Shown: piece by piece, positions 6,405-12,963 of the stretch
How positions within the stretch are numbered: position 1 is the stretch's first letter
How the letters are laid out: the number at the start of each line of letters is the position of its first letter
NCBI GenBank assembly: GCA_018260285.1
Contig: JAGLBH010000034.1
Coordinates: 1 to 12,963, forward strand
DNA: 12,963 bases
Direction of reading: 5' to 3'
Source of the DNA: Arthrobacter sp.
GTDB taxonomy: Bacteria > Actinomycetota > Actinomycetes > Actinomycetales > Micrococcaceae
Program-made: the position numbers and the translations under genes
Notes under the pieces: generated by a model
Seen by the model: only the letters and a program-made list of their open reading frames with translations
Databases searched by the model: none
What the model was told of the DNA's origin: nothing

Positions 6405-7980
6405 AGTAGGCGAAGGCGAGGACGTTGCGCTTGTCCTCATCGTCGGACGGGTGGGACTGATCCTCGAGGAGCTCGGGCATGGCGCTCGGCACGCCGCCGC
6501 GAACGAACTTCACGAGAAGCTTGACCTCGATGACCGCGAGCACGCCGTAGACGGCCGTGAGCACGATGAGCGAGGTGAGGATCTCACCGGCAGAGACGCC
6601 CGGCGAGACGGCTGCTGCCGTGTACATGAACACCTGGTCGACGCCGGTGGCCGAGGGGTTCGGAGCCACGATGAACGGCTGACGGCCCATCTCGGTGAAG
6701 ACCCAGCCTGCGGAGTTCGCGCCGAACTGGGCGAGAATGCCGAGGATTGCGGCGCGCATGAGCCACTTGCTCTCAGGCACGGTGCCCTTGCGGAGGATGA
6801 ACCATGCGATGAACGCCGCGAGGGCCGCAAGGCCGCCGAAGGTGATCATCATGCGGAAGCCCCAGTAGGTGACGTACATGACCGGCACGTAGTCGATCTT
6901 CTGGCCTGCGCGGTCCCCGTAGATCGCGTTGTCCGGGAGGTTCGTCCCGTACTTCTGCTCGTACTCGGGGACCAGGGTGTTGACGCCCTTGACCTGGGTG
7001 TTGAAGTCGCCGTTGGCCAGGAAGCTGAGCAGCCCCGGAACCTCGATGACCGCGTGGATGTTGTCACAGTTCTGTCCCGCGCCCTTGCCAACGGGGTTGA
7101 CGGAGAGGACGGAGAAACCCGTGCCGTCATGGCAGGCTGCCTCAGCGGCGGCCATCTTCATCGGCTGCTGCTGGAACATGAGCTTTGCCTGGAGGTCGCC
7201 GGTGACGGCGACGCCTGCGAAGGCGACCATCGCGAGGACGGCGCCGATGCGTGCGGACGTGAGCCAGACGCGGTGATCGGTCTTGTCACGCCCGGAGGCC
7301 AGGTGCTCGCCGACGACGACCGCTCCCTTGGCATCTACCGTGTCGATGCCGTCAGTGCGGCGACGCCACAGGTGGTACCAGGCGATTCCCAGAAGGAAGC
7401 TGCCGGCCACGGCCAGACCGCCGGTGATGGTGTGGGAGAAGGCGAGAATGGCCGTGTTGTTCGTCAGGACGGCCACGATGTCCGTCATGACGGGGCGGCC
7501 GTCCTTCATCTCGATGCCGACGGGGTGCTGCATCCAGGAGTTGGCCACGATGATGAAGTAGGCGGAGAGCCAGGTCGCGATGGCCGCAGCCCAGATGGTT
7601 GCGAGGTGAATCTTCTTGGGGAGGCGGTCCCAGCCGAAGATCCACAGACCGAGGAAGGTGGACTCCACGAAGAAGGCGAGGAGCGCCTCCATCGCGAGCG
7701 GAGCCCCGAAGACGTCACCGACGAACTTGCTGTACTCGCTCCAGGCCATGCCGAACTGGAACTCCTGCACAAGGCCTGTGACCACGCCGATGATGAAGTT
7801 GATGAGGAACAGCTTGCCCCAGAACTTGGTCATCCGCTTGAACTCGGGCTTTCCGGTGCGGACCCAGACAGTCTGAAGGGCCGCTGTGGTCACTCCGAGA
7901 CCCAGAGTGAGCGGGACCATGAGGAAGTGGTAAACGGTTGTGATGCCGAACTGCCACCGTGCTAATTCGAGTGCTTCCAC
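6403..7980 (-). CDS. cydA: Cytochrome bd ubiquinol/menaquinol oxidase subunit I
   Basis: A 525-residue membrane subunit that binds the three hemes and oxidises quinol. Compared with E. coli CydA: His18 (E. coli H19), Glu98 and Glu106 (E99, E107; oxygen-site proton path), His183 (H186), Met377/378 (M393 region) and Glu430 in 'GWVFTEMGRQP' (E445) are present. The quinol loop keeps 'QPMKMAAAEA' with Lys275 and Glu280 (K252, E257). The loop is of the short type and contains two cysteines (283 and 305); a disulfide is possible. GTG 7980 was chosen because it gives the standard N-terminus ('VEALELARWQFGITT') and has AGAAAG about 8 bases upstream. The frame is open to 8115, but that would run through the operators. 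It is the first gene of cydA-cydB-cydDC, divergent from the BlaI gene across 155 bases. Confidence 0.95.
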   Translation of the reverse strand: MEALELARWQFGITTVYHFLMVPLTLGLGVTTAALQTVWVRTGKPEFKRMTKFWGKLFLINFIIGVVTGLVQEFQFGMAWSEYSKFVGDVFGAPLAMEALLAFFVESTFLGLWIFGWDRLPKKIHLATIWAAAIATWLSAYFIIVANSWMQHPVGIEMKDGRPVMTDIVAVLTNNTAILAFSHTITGGLAVAGSFLLGIAWYHLWRRRTDGIDTVDAKGAVVVGEHLASGRDKTDHRVWLTSARIGAVLAMVAFAGVAVTGDLQAKLMFQQQPMKMAAAEAACHDGTGFSVLSVNPVGKGAGQNCDNIHAVIEVPGLLSFLANGDFNTQVKGVNTLVPEYEQKYGTNLPDNAIYGDRAGQKIDYVPVMYVTYWGFRMMITFGGLAALAAFIAWFILRKGTVPESKWLMRAAILGILAQFGANSAGWVFTEMGRQPFIVAPNPSATGVDQVFMYTAAAVSPGVSAGEILTSLIVLTAVYGVLAVIEVKLLVKFVRGGVPSAMPELLEDQSHPSDDEDKRNVLAFAY

Positions 7981-8010
7981 AAGGGTACTTTCTGCTGACA
8001 GGGGGACGAC

Positions 8011-8027
8011 TTCTACGATCCGTAGAA
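8011..8027. promoter_or_regulatory. Palindromic operator proximal to cydA (BlaI-type candidate)
   Basis: TTCTAC-GATCC-GTAGAA is a perfect 6-bp inverted repeat with a 5-base spacer, 31 bases upstream of the cydA GTG. It matches the second palindrome at 8083-8099 at the arms but not in the spacer, as expected for a dimeric winged-helix repressor. A -10-like TAAGAT on the bottom strand (8039-8044) lies just upstream, so bound repressor would sit at the start of the cyd transcript. Assignment to the adjacent BlaI-family protein is inferred. Confidence 0.6.
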
Positions 8028-8038
8028 ATTCACTTTCT

Positions 8039-8044
8039 ATCTTA
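8039..8044 (-). promoter_or_regulatory. Candidate -10 for the cyd operon
   Basis: TAAGAT on the bottom strand fits the TAnnnT pattern and would place the transcript start near 8032, next to the cydA-proximal palindrome. No good -35 is seen 16-18 bases upstream. A TATTCT near 8097-8102 is an alternative with a longer leader. Confidence 0.25.
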
Positions 8045-8082
8045 GCCCCCAGTCGCGGCCTGGTCCGGCCCGCCGCAGCCGC

Positions 8083-8099
8083 CTCTACTTCTTGTAGAA
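8083..8099. promoter_or_regulatory. Palindromic operator proximal to the BlaI-family gene
   Basis: Contains TCTAC-TTCTT-GTAGA (8084-8098) plus a shared terminal A, the same palindrome as at 8011-8027. It overlaps a top-strand -10-like TAGAAT (8095-8100), so a bound repressor would block transcription of the BlaI/M56 pair. The two palindrome centres are 72 bp apart, close to seven helical turns. Confidence 0.6.
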
Positions 8100-8100
8100 T
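8095..8100 (+). promoter_or_regulatory. Candidate -10 for the BlaI/M56 operon
   Basis: TAGAAT matches five of six bases of TATAAT and lies 35 bases before the BlaI-family ATG. It overlaps the right arm of the operator at 8083-8099. No convincing -35 is visible in the GC-rich sequence upstream. Confidence 0.35.
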
Positions 8101-8135
8101 AGGCTGATCATTCACTTCGGATACAAGGAGCTCCC

Positions 8136-8489
8136 ATGGCGGTTCTCGGCGACCTCGAGCGCGACGTCATGAATCATCTCTGGGCTTCGCCGGAGCCGCT
8201 CTCGGCCACCGAGGTTCGGGACGCCCTCGCCTTGGACCACACGCGCAGCCTCGCCGTGACCACGGTTCTGACCGTCCTCTCCCGCCTCGAGAAGAAGGCG
8301 CTCGTCTCCCGCGAGCGGGATGCGCGGCCCCACCGCTACGCGCCCACGCAGTCGCGGGCTGACCACACCGCGGCCCTCATGGCGGACGTCCTCGACTCGG
8401 CCAATGACCGCGAGGCTGTCCTCGCCCGGTTCGTCGGCCAGGTCTCCGAGGGCGAGGCAGCCATGCTGCGCCGCATTCTCTCCTCCTGA
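8136..8489 (+). CDS. BlaI/MecI/CopY-family transcriptional repressor
   Basis: A 117-residue protein of normal family length. Residues 1-70 form a winged helix: 'LGDLERDVMNHLWASPEPLSATEVRDAL' (helices 1-2), then 'RSLAVTTVLTVLSRLEKKALV' (about 37-57, recognition helix) and the wing 'RPHRYAPTQS'. The C-terminal part (about 75-117) is the dimerisation helix region. BlaI-type repressors bind palindromic operators as dimers and are released when an M56 membrane protease cleaves them; the M56 gene follows 10 bases downstream. ATG 8136 has AAGGAG at 8125-8130. Two matching palindromes in the divergent cydA-BlaI gap are the likely targets, giving autoregulation and control of the cyd operon. The usual Asn-Phe cleavage site of staphylococcal BlaI is not evident; an Arg-Phe occurs in the same area. 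No beta-lactamase gene is nearby. Confidence 0.9.
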   Translation: MAVLGDLERDVMNHLWASPEPLSATEVRDALALDHTRSLAVTTVLTVLSRLEKKALVSRERDARPHRYAPTQSRADHTAALMADVLDSANDREAVLARFVGQVSEGEAAMLRRILSS

Positions 8490-8499
8490 TCTCTCCCGC

Positions 8500-9279
8500 G
8501 TGCTCGTTCTCTCCGGCCTTCTCGGCCTTCTCGCTCTTGCTCTCGCCTGGCCTGTGCCCATTCTTCTCTCGCGCGCGTCGTGGCCTGCTCGCTCCCCTGT
8601 CCGAGCCATGGTCCTCTGGCAGCTCATCGCGCTGGCCGGCGGTCTCTCCATGCTCGGAGCTCTCCTGTTCTGGGGACTTGACGGCACAGGCTTCATCCGT
8701 CTTGTCGCCCTGAGCGCGAGCGCGCTGCTCTTCCTCCATCTGGTCCTCACCCTGGTCATCACGGGGCTCCGGATGGCGCGGCGGCGTCGTCGTCATCTCG
8801 ACGCGCTCCGGCTCGTGGCTCATGAGGCTCCGGAGGCGCGCGGACGCCTCGTCGTGGACTCGGCGCTCCCCCTGGCGTACTGCCTCCCCTCGACTGGCGG
8901 GTCGATCACCGTGGTGACGGACGGGATCCTGCGGGCGCTCAAGCCCCAGGAGCTCGAGGCGGTCCTGGCCCATGAGCGCGCGCACCTGACCCAGCGGCAT
9001 GACTACCTCATCTGGGCCTTCTCCGCCTGGCGGGCGGCGCTGCCGTGGCTCCCGACGTCCTCGCTGGCCCTCGCCTCAGTGGCAGAGCTCATCGAGTACC
9101 TGGCGGACGACACCGCCTGCGAGTCCCACCGGTCCGCGGACCTCGCGAGGGCCCTCCTCGTCGTCTCTCACGCGACCTCAGGCGCAGATCCCGTGAAAGA
9201 CGACGACGGTCCTCTCTCCGCTGAAGCCAGCGTCACCGGACGCACCGTGCGCAGGGCGCTGCGGCTCATCGAGTCCTGA
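8500..9279 (+). CDS. M56 family (BlaR1-like) membrane metallopeptidase
   Basis: A 259-residue membrane protease. Predicted transmembrane segments lie at about 2-23, 37-60 and 67-90, then a basic loop (RMARRRRRH). 'LPLAYCLPS' (about 123-131) is a family motif. The zinc site is 'HERAH' (158-162, HEXXH), with Glu199 in 'IEYLADD' a likely third ligand. M56 proteases cleave the partner BlaI repressor when activated. This protein lacks the penicillin-binding sensor domain of staphylococcal BlaR1, as is usual in actinobacteria, so the signal is unknown. It is also short, with no clear membrane helix after the zinc site region. GTG 8500, 10 bases after the BlaI stop, gives the hydrophobic N-terminus. 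The same frame is open upstream within the BlaI gene but encodes no family sequence there. The ribosome site is weak, suggesting coupling to BlaI. Confidence 0.85.
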   Translation: MLVLSGLLGLLALALAWPVPILLSRASWPARSPVRAMVLWQLIALAGGLSMLGALLFWGLDGTGFIRLVALSASALLFLHLVLTLVITGLRMARRRRRHLDALRLVAHEAPEARGRLVVDSALPLAYCLPSTGGSITVVTDGILRALKPQELEAVLAHERAHLTQRHDYLIWAFSAWRAALPWLPTSSLALASVAELIEYLADDTACESHRSADLARALLVVSHATSGADPVKDDDGPLSAEASVTGRTVRRALRLIES

Positions 9280-9293
9280 GCCGCCGAGGCGGC
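9280..9293. terminator. Short hairpin between the convergent M56 and parE genes
   Basis: GCCGC (9280-9284) and GCGGC (9289-9293) form a GC-only 5-bp stem in the 21-base gap between the two convergent stops. There is no T-run. It may act as a minimal two-way terminator or be chance. Confidence 0.25.
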
Positions 9294-9300
9294 CCCAGGC

Positions 9301-11406
9301 CTACGCGTCGATGCGGTCCCGGTCCAGCTGGGCTGCCCCGGAGATGATGAACTCCTTGCGGGGAGCCACGTCTGATCCCATGAGCAGCTCGAAGGCGCGC
9401 TCGGCGGCCTCGGCGTGCTCGATCCGCACGCGGCGCAGCGTCCGGTGGGCCGGGTCCATCGTCGTCTCCGCCAGCTGGTCGGCGTCCATCTCACCCAGGC
9501 CCTTGTAGCGCTGGATCGGCTCCTTGACCGTCTCCCCCGCCTGCTGCAGCTCGGCCAGACGCTGGTGCAGCTCGGACTCGGAGTAGGTGTAGATGTAGTC
9601 GTTCGGCTTGCCTCGGCGCACCACCTCGATGCGGTGCAGCGGAGGCACGGCCGCGTAGACCCGCCCGTGCTCCACGAGTGGCCGCATGTACCGGAAGAAG
9701 AGGGTGAGCAGCAGCGTGCGGATGTGCGCCCCGTCCACGTCGGCATCCGTCATGAGGACGATCTTCCCGTAGCGGGCGGCGTCGATCGCGAAGGAGCGCC
9801 CCGAGCCCGCGCCGACCACCTGGATGAGCGCGGCGCACTCGGCGTTGGAGAGCATGTCCGCCACGCTGGCCTTCTGCACGTTGAGGATCTTGCCTCGGAT
9901 CGGCAGGAGCGCCTGGGTGTCCGAGTTGCGCGCGTGACGGGCGGTTCCCAGGGCCGAGTCTCCCTCGACGATGAACAGCTCGGATCGGGCGACGTCGTCC
10001 GTGCGGCAGTCGAGCAGCTTGGCCGGCAGCGAGCTCGTCTCCAGGGCGTTCTTCCGGCGCTGGGTCTCCTTGTGCTGGCGCGCGGAGATGCGGGACTTCA
10101 TCTCGGAGACGACCTTCTCCAGGAGGAGGTTCGCCTGGGCCTTCTCGTTCCTGCCCGTGGCGCTCAGCCGGGCGGTGAGCTCCTTCTCCACGACGCGGGC
10201 CACGATCCCCTTGACCGCGCTCGTGCCGAGGATCTCCTTGGTCTGCCCCTCGAACTGCGGCTCGGGCAGCCGAACCGTCAGCACGGCGGTGAGGCCGGCC
10301 AGCACGTCGTCCTTCTCGATCTTGTCGTTGCCGGCCTTGAGCTTGCGCGCGTTGGCCTCGATGCTCTTGCGGAGCACCTTGAGGAGCGCCTGCTCGAACC
10401 CGGCCTGGTGGGTGCCGCCCTTCGGCGTCGAGATGATGTTGACGAAGCTCTGGATCTTCGTGTCGTAGCCCACGCCCCAGCGCAGGGCCACGTCCACCTC
10501 GCACTCGCGCTTGAGGTCCTCCATGACCGAGTTGCCGTCCTCGCCGATGACAGGGACCTTCTCAGTGAAGGAGCCGTGGCCCTGGAGGCGCCAGACATCG
10601 GTCACCGCGCCGTCTGCCGCGAGGAAGGCGGCGAATTCGGCGATGCCGCCGTCGTGCTGGAAGGTCTCCTCGACCGGGCCGCTCTCCCCCGGCGTGCCGG
10701 GGAGCCGACGCTCGTCGACGATGGTGATGCGCAGGCCCGGCACGAGGAACGAGGTCTGGCGCACCCGGGTGACGAGCTCCTCGAACTGGAACTGGGACTC
10801 CGGGGTGAAGATCTGGCGGTCGGCCCAATAGCGGATGCGGGTGCCCGTGACGCCTCGCTTGGCCTTCCCCACGACGTCCAGCTCACTGCCCTCCGTGAAC
10901 GGCGTGAAGGGGGCGTCTGCACGCGGGCGGCCCGAGTCTGCGAATCGCCCGGGCTCGCCCCGGCGGAAGGACATCTGGTAGGTCTTCCCCGCCCGGTCCA
11001 CCTGGACGTCCAGGCGCTCAGAGAGCGCGTTGACCACGGAGGCGCCCACGCCGTGCAGGCCGCCCGACGCGCCGTACGAGCCGCCGCCGAACTTGCCGCC
11101 CGCATGGAGCTTGGTGAAGACGACCTCGACGCCGGTCAGGCCCGTCCTCGGCTCGATGTCCACGGGAATGCCGCGGCCGTCGTCGTGAACCTCCACGCTG
11201 TTGTCCGGGTGCAGAATGACCCGGATGGACTGAGCGTAGCCGCCGAGCGCCTCGTCCACCGAGTTGTCGATGATCTCCCACAGGCAGTGCATGAGACCGC
11301 GGGAGTCAGTGGTGCCGATGTACATGCCCGGCCGCTTGCGGACAGCCTCCAGCCCCTCAAGTACCGCGAGGTGGTTAGCGTTATAAGCCGGGCTGGTTGA
11401 GGACAC
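9301..11406 (-). CDS. parE: DNA topoisomerase IV subunit B (type IIA, ParE-like)
   Basis: A 701-residue ATPase subunit of a type IIA topoisomerase. The GHKL ATPase has Glu44 and Asn48 in 'WEIIDNSVDEAL', 'HDDGRGIPV' (74-82) and 'GGLHGVGASVVNALS' (115-129). The transducer domain follows with 'TPKGGTHQAGFEQAL'. The Toprim domain begins at 'LFIVEGDSALG' (Glu481) and has the metal-binding 'DADVDG' (554-559). 'QRYKGLGEMDADQLAETTMDP' (about 632-652) is the conserved C-terminal motif. The Toprim sequence ('SALGTARHARNSDTQALLP') and the location beside sigA fit the ParE of actinobacteria rather than GyrB. With ParC it decatenates daughter chromosomes; parC is not in the window. The start is GTG 11406 with AAGGAA 9 bases upstream. 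It is convergent with the M56 gene and divergent from the DUF7455 gene. Confidence 0.92.
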   Translation of the reverse strand: MSSTSPAYNANHLAVLEGLEAVRKRPGMYIGTTDSRGLMHCLWEIIDNSVDEALGGYAQSIRVILHPDNSVEVHDDGRGIPVDIEPRTGLTGVEVVFTKLHAGGKFGGGSYGASGGLHGVGASVVNALSERLDVQVDRAGKTYQMSFRRGEPGRFADSGRPRADAPFTPFTEGSELDVVGKAKRGVTGTRIRYWADRQIFTPESQFQFEELVTRVRQTSFLVPGLRITIVDERRLPGTPGESGPVEETFQHDGGIAEFAAFLAADGAVTDVWRLQGHGSFTEKVPVIGEDGNSVMEDLKRECEVDVALRWGVGYDTKIQSFVNIISTPKGGTHQAGFEQALLKVLRKSIEANARKLKAGNDKIEKDDVLAGLTAVLTVRLPEPQFEGQTKEILGTSAVKGIVARVVEKELTARLSATGRNEKAQANLLLEKVVSEMKSRISARQHKETQRRKNALETSSLPAKLLDCRTDDVARSELFIVEGDSALGTARHARNSDTQALLPIRGKILNVQKASVADMLSNAECAALIQVVGAGSGRSFAIDAARYGKIVLMTDADVDGAHIRTLLLTLFFRYMRPLVEHGRVYAAVPPLHRIEVVRRGKPNDYIYTYSESELHQRLAELQQAGETVKEPIQRYKGLGEMDADQLAETTMDPAHRTLRRVRIEHAEAAERAFELLMGSDVAPRKEFIISGAAQLDRDRIDA

Positions 11407-11589
11407 GAGTGCACATTCCTTGGTGGGTAGCGGGGTGAACGACGAGGGCGAACGGCTCTACGCGATGAGCAAAACGACGCCCTGCAGCCGGGCGGCGGGC
11501 GTCCGTTCGTGTTTCTATGGTATCTATCGCCTCTTCGGATTCCCGGCAGGACGCCGAGGCCGAAGATCTGAGACTACTAGGAGGAAGAC
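11407..11589. promoter_or_regulatory. Divergent promoter region between parE and the DUF7455 gene
   Basis: A 183-base gap between two divergent starts. An AT-rich patch at about 11511-11528 contains TATGGT (11516-11521, top strand) and TACCAT (11517-11522, bottom strand), possible overlapping -10 elements. No good -35 elements are seen. The DUF7455 gene has a strong AGGAGG ribosome site at 11579-11584, 5 bases before its ATG. Confidence 0.3.
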
Positions 11590-11808
11590 ATGAGCGTAGC
11601 TGTTGCTGCCCCCACCCTGACGAGCACGGATCGCTGTGATCGCTGCGGAGCACAGGCGTACATTCGCGCTGTCCTCTCCTCGACCGGCGGCGAGTTGCTC
11701 TTCTGCGCCCACCACGGGCGTGACGTCGAGACCACGCTCCGCCCGCAGACCAGCGAATGGCTCGACGAGACGACGCGCCTGAAGGCCGAGCGCCACTTCG
11801 AGGACTGA
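11590..11808 (+). CDS. DUF7455 family small zinc-ribbon-like protein
   Basis: A 72-residue protein with 'CDRCGAQAYIRAVL' (Cys16, Cys19) and 'LLFCAHHGRD' (Cys39, His41, His42), a likely zinc knuckle, followed by an acidic helical tail. Members of this family sit beside sigA in many actinobacteria; their function is unknown. A role in transcription or as a small metal-binding partner is only speculation from position. The ATG has a strong AGGAGG at 11579-11584. The gene is convergent with sigA through a hairpin terminator and divergent from parE. Confidence 0.82.
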   Translation: MSVAVAAPTLTSTDRCDRCGAQAYIRAVLSSTGGELLFCAHHGRDVETTLRPQTSEWLDETTRLKAERHFED

Positions 11809-11846
11809 GCCTTCCGCCGCCTGACAGCGGCGCACTGACAGACGCC

Positions 11847-11879
11847 AAAGGCGGCTCCGGATCTCCCGGGGCCGCCTTT
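11847..11879. terminator. Bidirectional terminator between DUF7455 gene and sigA
   Basis: AAAGGCGGCTCCGG (11847-11860) pairs with CCGGGGCCGCCTTT (11866-11879) through a 14-bp stem with one mismatch and a 5-base loop. The A and T tracts at the stem ends give a T-rich end on either strand. It lies between the convergent stops at 11808 and 11911. Confidence 0.75.
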
Positions 11880-11910
11880 CGCTTGTCTCAGATCAGTCCG
11901 GAGCCCGGAA

Positions 11911-12963
11911 TCAGTCCAGGTAGTCGCGGAGGACCTGGGAGCGCGACGGGTGCCGCAGCTTCGACATGGTCTTCGACTCGATCTGGCGAATGCGCTCGCG
12001 GGTGACACCGTAGACGCGCCCGATCTCGTCTAACGTCTTCGACTGGCCGTCGGTCAGACCGAAGCGCATGGCGACGACGCCGGCCTCTCGCTCCGAGAGG
12101 GTGTCCAGCACCGAGTGGAGCTGCTCCTGGAGAAGGGTGAAGCTCACCGCGTCTGCCGGAACAACCGCCTCAGAGTCCTCGATGAGGTCGCCGAACTCGG
12201 AGTCCCCGTCCTCGCCGAGCGGGGTGTGGAGGGAGATCGGCTCGCGACCGTATTTCTGGACCTCGACGACCTTCTCTGGGGTCATGTCGAGCTCCTTGCC
12301 CAGCTCCTCCGGCGTGGGCTCGCGACCGAGGTCCTGGAGCATCTGGCGCTGAACGCGGGCGAGCTTGTTGATGACCTCGACCATGTGGACCGGGATGCGG
12401 ATCGTGCGAGCCTGGTCTGCCATGGCGCGGGTGATCGCCTGGCGGATCCACCACGTGGCGTAAGTCGAGAACTTGAAGCCCTTGGTGTAGTCGAACTTCT
12501 CGACAGCGCGGATAAGGCCCAGGTTGCCTTCCTGGATGAGGTCGAGGAAGAGCATGCCTCGGCCCGTGTAGCGCTTGGCGAGGGAGACCACGAGACGCAG
12601 GTTCGCCTCGAGCAGGTGGTTCTTGGCGCGCTTGCCGTCGTGGATGACCCAGAGCAGCTCGCGCTTGAGCTTGGGGTCGATCTCCGGGTTCTCCTCGAGC
12701 TTCTTGCTCGCATAGAGACCGGCCTCGATGCGCAGAGCGAGGTCCACTTCCTGCTCCGCGTTGAGGAGCGCGACCTTGCCGATCTGCTTCAGGTAGTCCT
12801 TGACCGGGTCGGCTGTGGCACCGGCGACGAGCACCTGCTGGACGGGCGCGTCGTCGTCGTCAGCCTCGGAGTAGCTGAATCCGGATCCCGTGTCGGCTTC
12901 CTCCTCCTCGGCCTTGGCGGCGGGCTTCTCGGCCTCCTCGGGCTCTTCCTCGACGTCGTCGGC
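11911..12963 (-). CDS. sigA: Primary sigma factor SigA/RpoD (5' end outside window)
   Basis: 350 residues of the housekeeping sigma factor are present; the frame is open through the window edge at 12963, so the N-terminus is missing. The visible N-terminal ~45 residues are acidic and Ala/Glu-rich (region 1.1 linker). Region 1.2 begins at '[29 protein letters not shown]'. Region 2 holds '[64 protein letters not shown]', covering core binding and -10 recognition and melting. Region 3 follows, and region 4.2 ends with '[34 protein letters not shown]', the -35 recognition helix-turn-helix. The order and ending 'LRDYLD' are typical of RpoD/SigA. A GTG at 12834 is internal, not the start. The upstream promoter is outside the window. 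Confidence 0.96.
   Translation of the reverse strand, partial: ADDVEEEPEEAEKPAAKAEEEEADTGSGFSYSEADDDDAPVQQVLVAGATADPVKDYLKQIGKVALLNAEQEVDLALRIEAGLYASKKLEENPEIDPKLKRELLWVIHDGKRAKNHLLEANLRLVVSLAKRYTGRGMLFLDLIQEGNLGLIRAVEKFDYTKGFKFSTYATWWIRQAITRAMADQARTIRIPVHMVEVINKLARVQRQMLQDLGREPTPEELGKELDMTPEKVVEVQKYGREPISLHTPLGEDGDSEFGDLIEDSEAVVPADAVSFTLLQEQLHSVLDTLSEREAGVVAMRFGLTDGQSKTLDEIGRVYGVTRERIRQIESKTMSKLRHPSRSQVLRDYLD

Noticed and set aside
5351..6406. A 351-codon open frame on the top strand opposite cydB
   Set aside because: Same explanation; it is highly charged and low in hydrophobic content, and intact CydB lies on the other strand.
6451..7965. A 504-codon open frame on the top strand opposite cydA
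   Set aside because: Antisense shadow produced by codon bias. The translation is unusually His/Asp/Glu-rich, with no domain, and the opposite strand encodes intact CydA.
7981..8115. Longer CydA start at 8115
   Set aside because: The 45 extra residues are not seen in the family and would be encoded across both operators. GTG 7980 gives the standard N-terminus.
8136..9279. Classic beta-lactamase regulatory locus
   Set aside because: No beta-lactamase or penicillin-binding gene is in the window and the M56 protein lacks a sensor domain, so a beta-lactam role is not assumed.
9415..11400. A 661-codon open frame on the top strand opposite parE
   Set aside because: It is an antisense shadow of a GC-rich gene. 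Its translation has no recognisable domain and is Arg/Leu/Gly/Asp/His-rich, whereas parE on the other strand shows every expected motif.
11911..12834. Complete sigma factor starting at 12834
   Set aside because: The codon is an internal GTG, and the frame continues upstream through the acidic N-terminal region to the window edge without a stop.

Overview
The window is GC-rich DNA from an actinomycete. The signs are GTG starts, cytochrome bd genes followed by a single fused CydD-CydC exporter, and the actinobacterial grouping of the primary sigma factor, a small DUF7455 protein and a ParE-type topoisomerase subunit. A member of the Actinomycetales would fit, but the species cannot be read from the sequence.

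Layout: 1-69 is the tail of an unidentified gene. 120-1300 (+) holds a DUF1737 protein and a GIY-YIG/DUF4357 protein. By eye this stretch has lower GC than the rest, and both genes have -10-like hexamers placed for leaderless mRNAs. 1448-1933 (-) is a helix-turn-helix antitoxin-like regulator whose promoter spacer carries a double TTCGAA operator. The expected PIN toxin downstream survives only as about ten N-terminal codons near 1435. 2084-7980 (-) is a compact cydA-cydB-cydDC operon for the cytochrome bd quinol oxidase and its thiol-exporting ABC transporter. 8136-9279 (+) is a divergent pair: a BlaI/MecI-type repressor and a short M56 (BlaR-like) metallopeptidase. 9301-11406 (-) is parE, 11590-11808 (+) the DUF7455 protein, and 11911-12963 (-) most of sigA, whose 5' end lies beyond the window.

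The most interesting feature is the 155-bp gap between cydA and the BlaI gene. It carries two near-identical palindromes (TCTAC-N5-GTAGA, centres 72 bp apart), one beside each gene. This suggests that a BlaI/M56 protease switch, usually linked to beta-lactam response, controls the terminal oxidase operon here as well as itself. No beta-lactamase or penicillin-binding protein gene is present in the window.

The remaining genes are housekeeping: sigA (promoter recognition) and parE (chromosome decatenation). A strong two-way terminator separates sigA from the DUF7455 gene. No tRNA, rRNA, insertion sequence or CRISPR array was seen.
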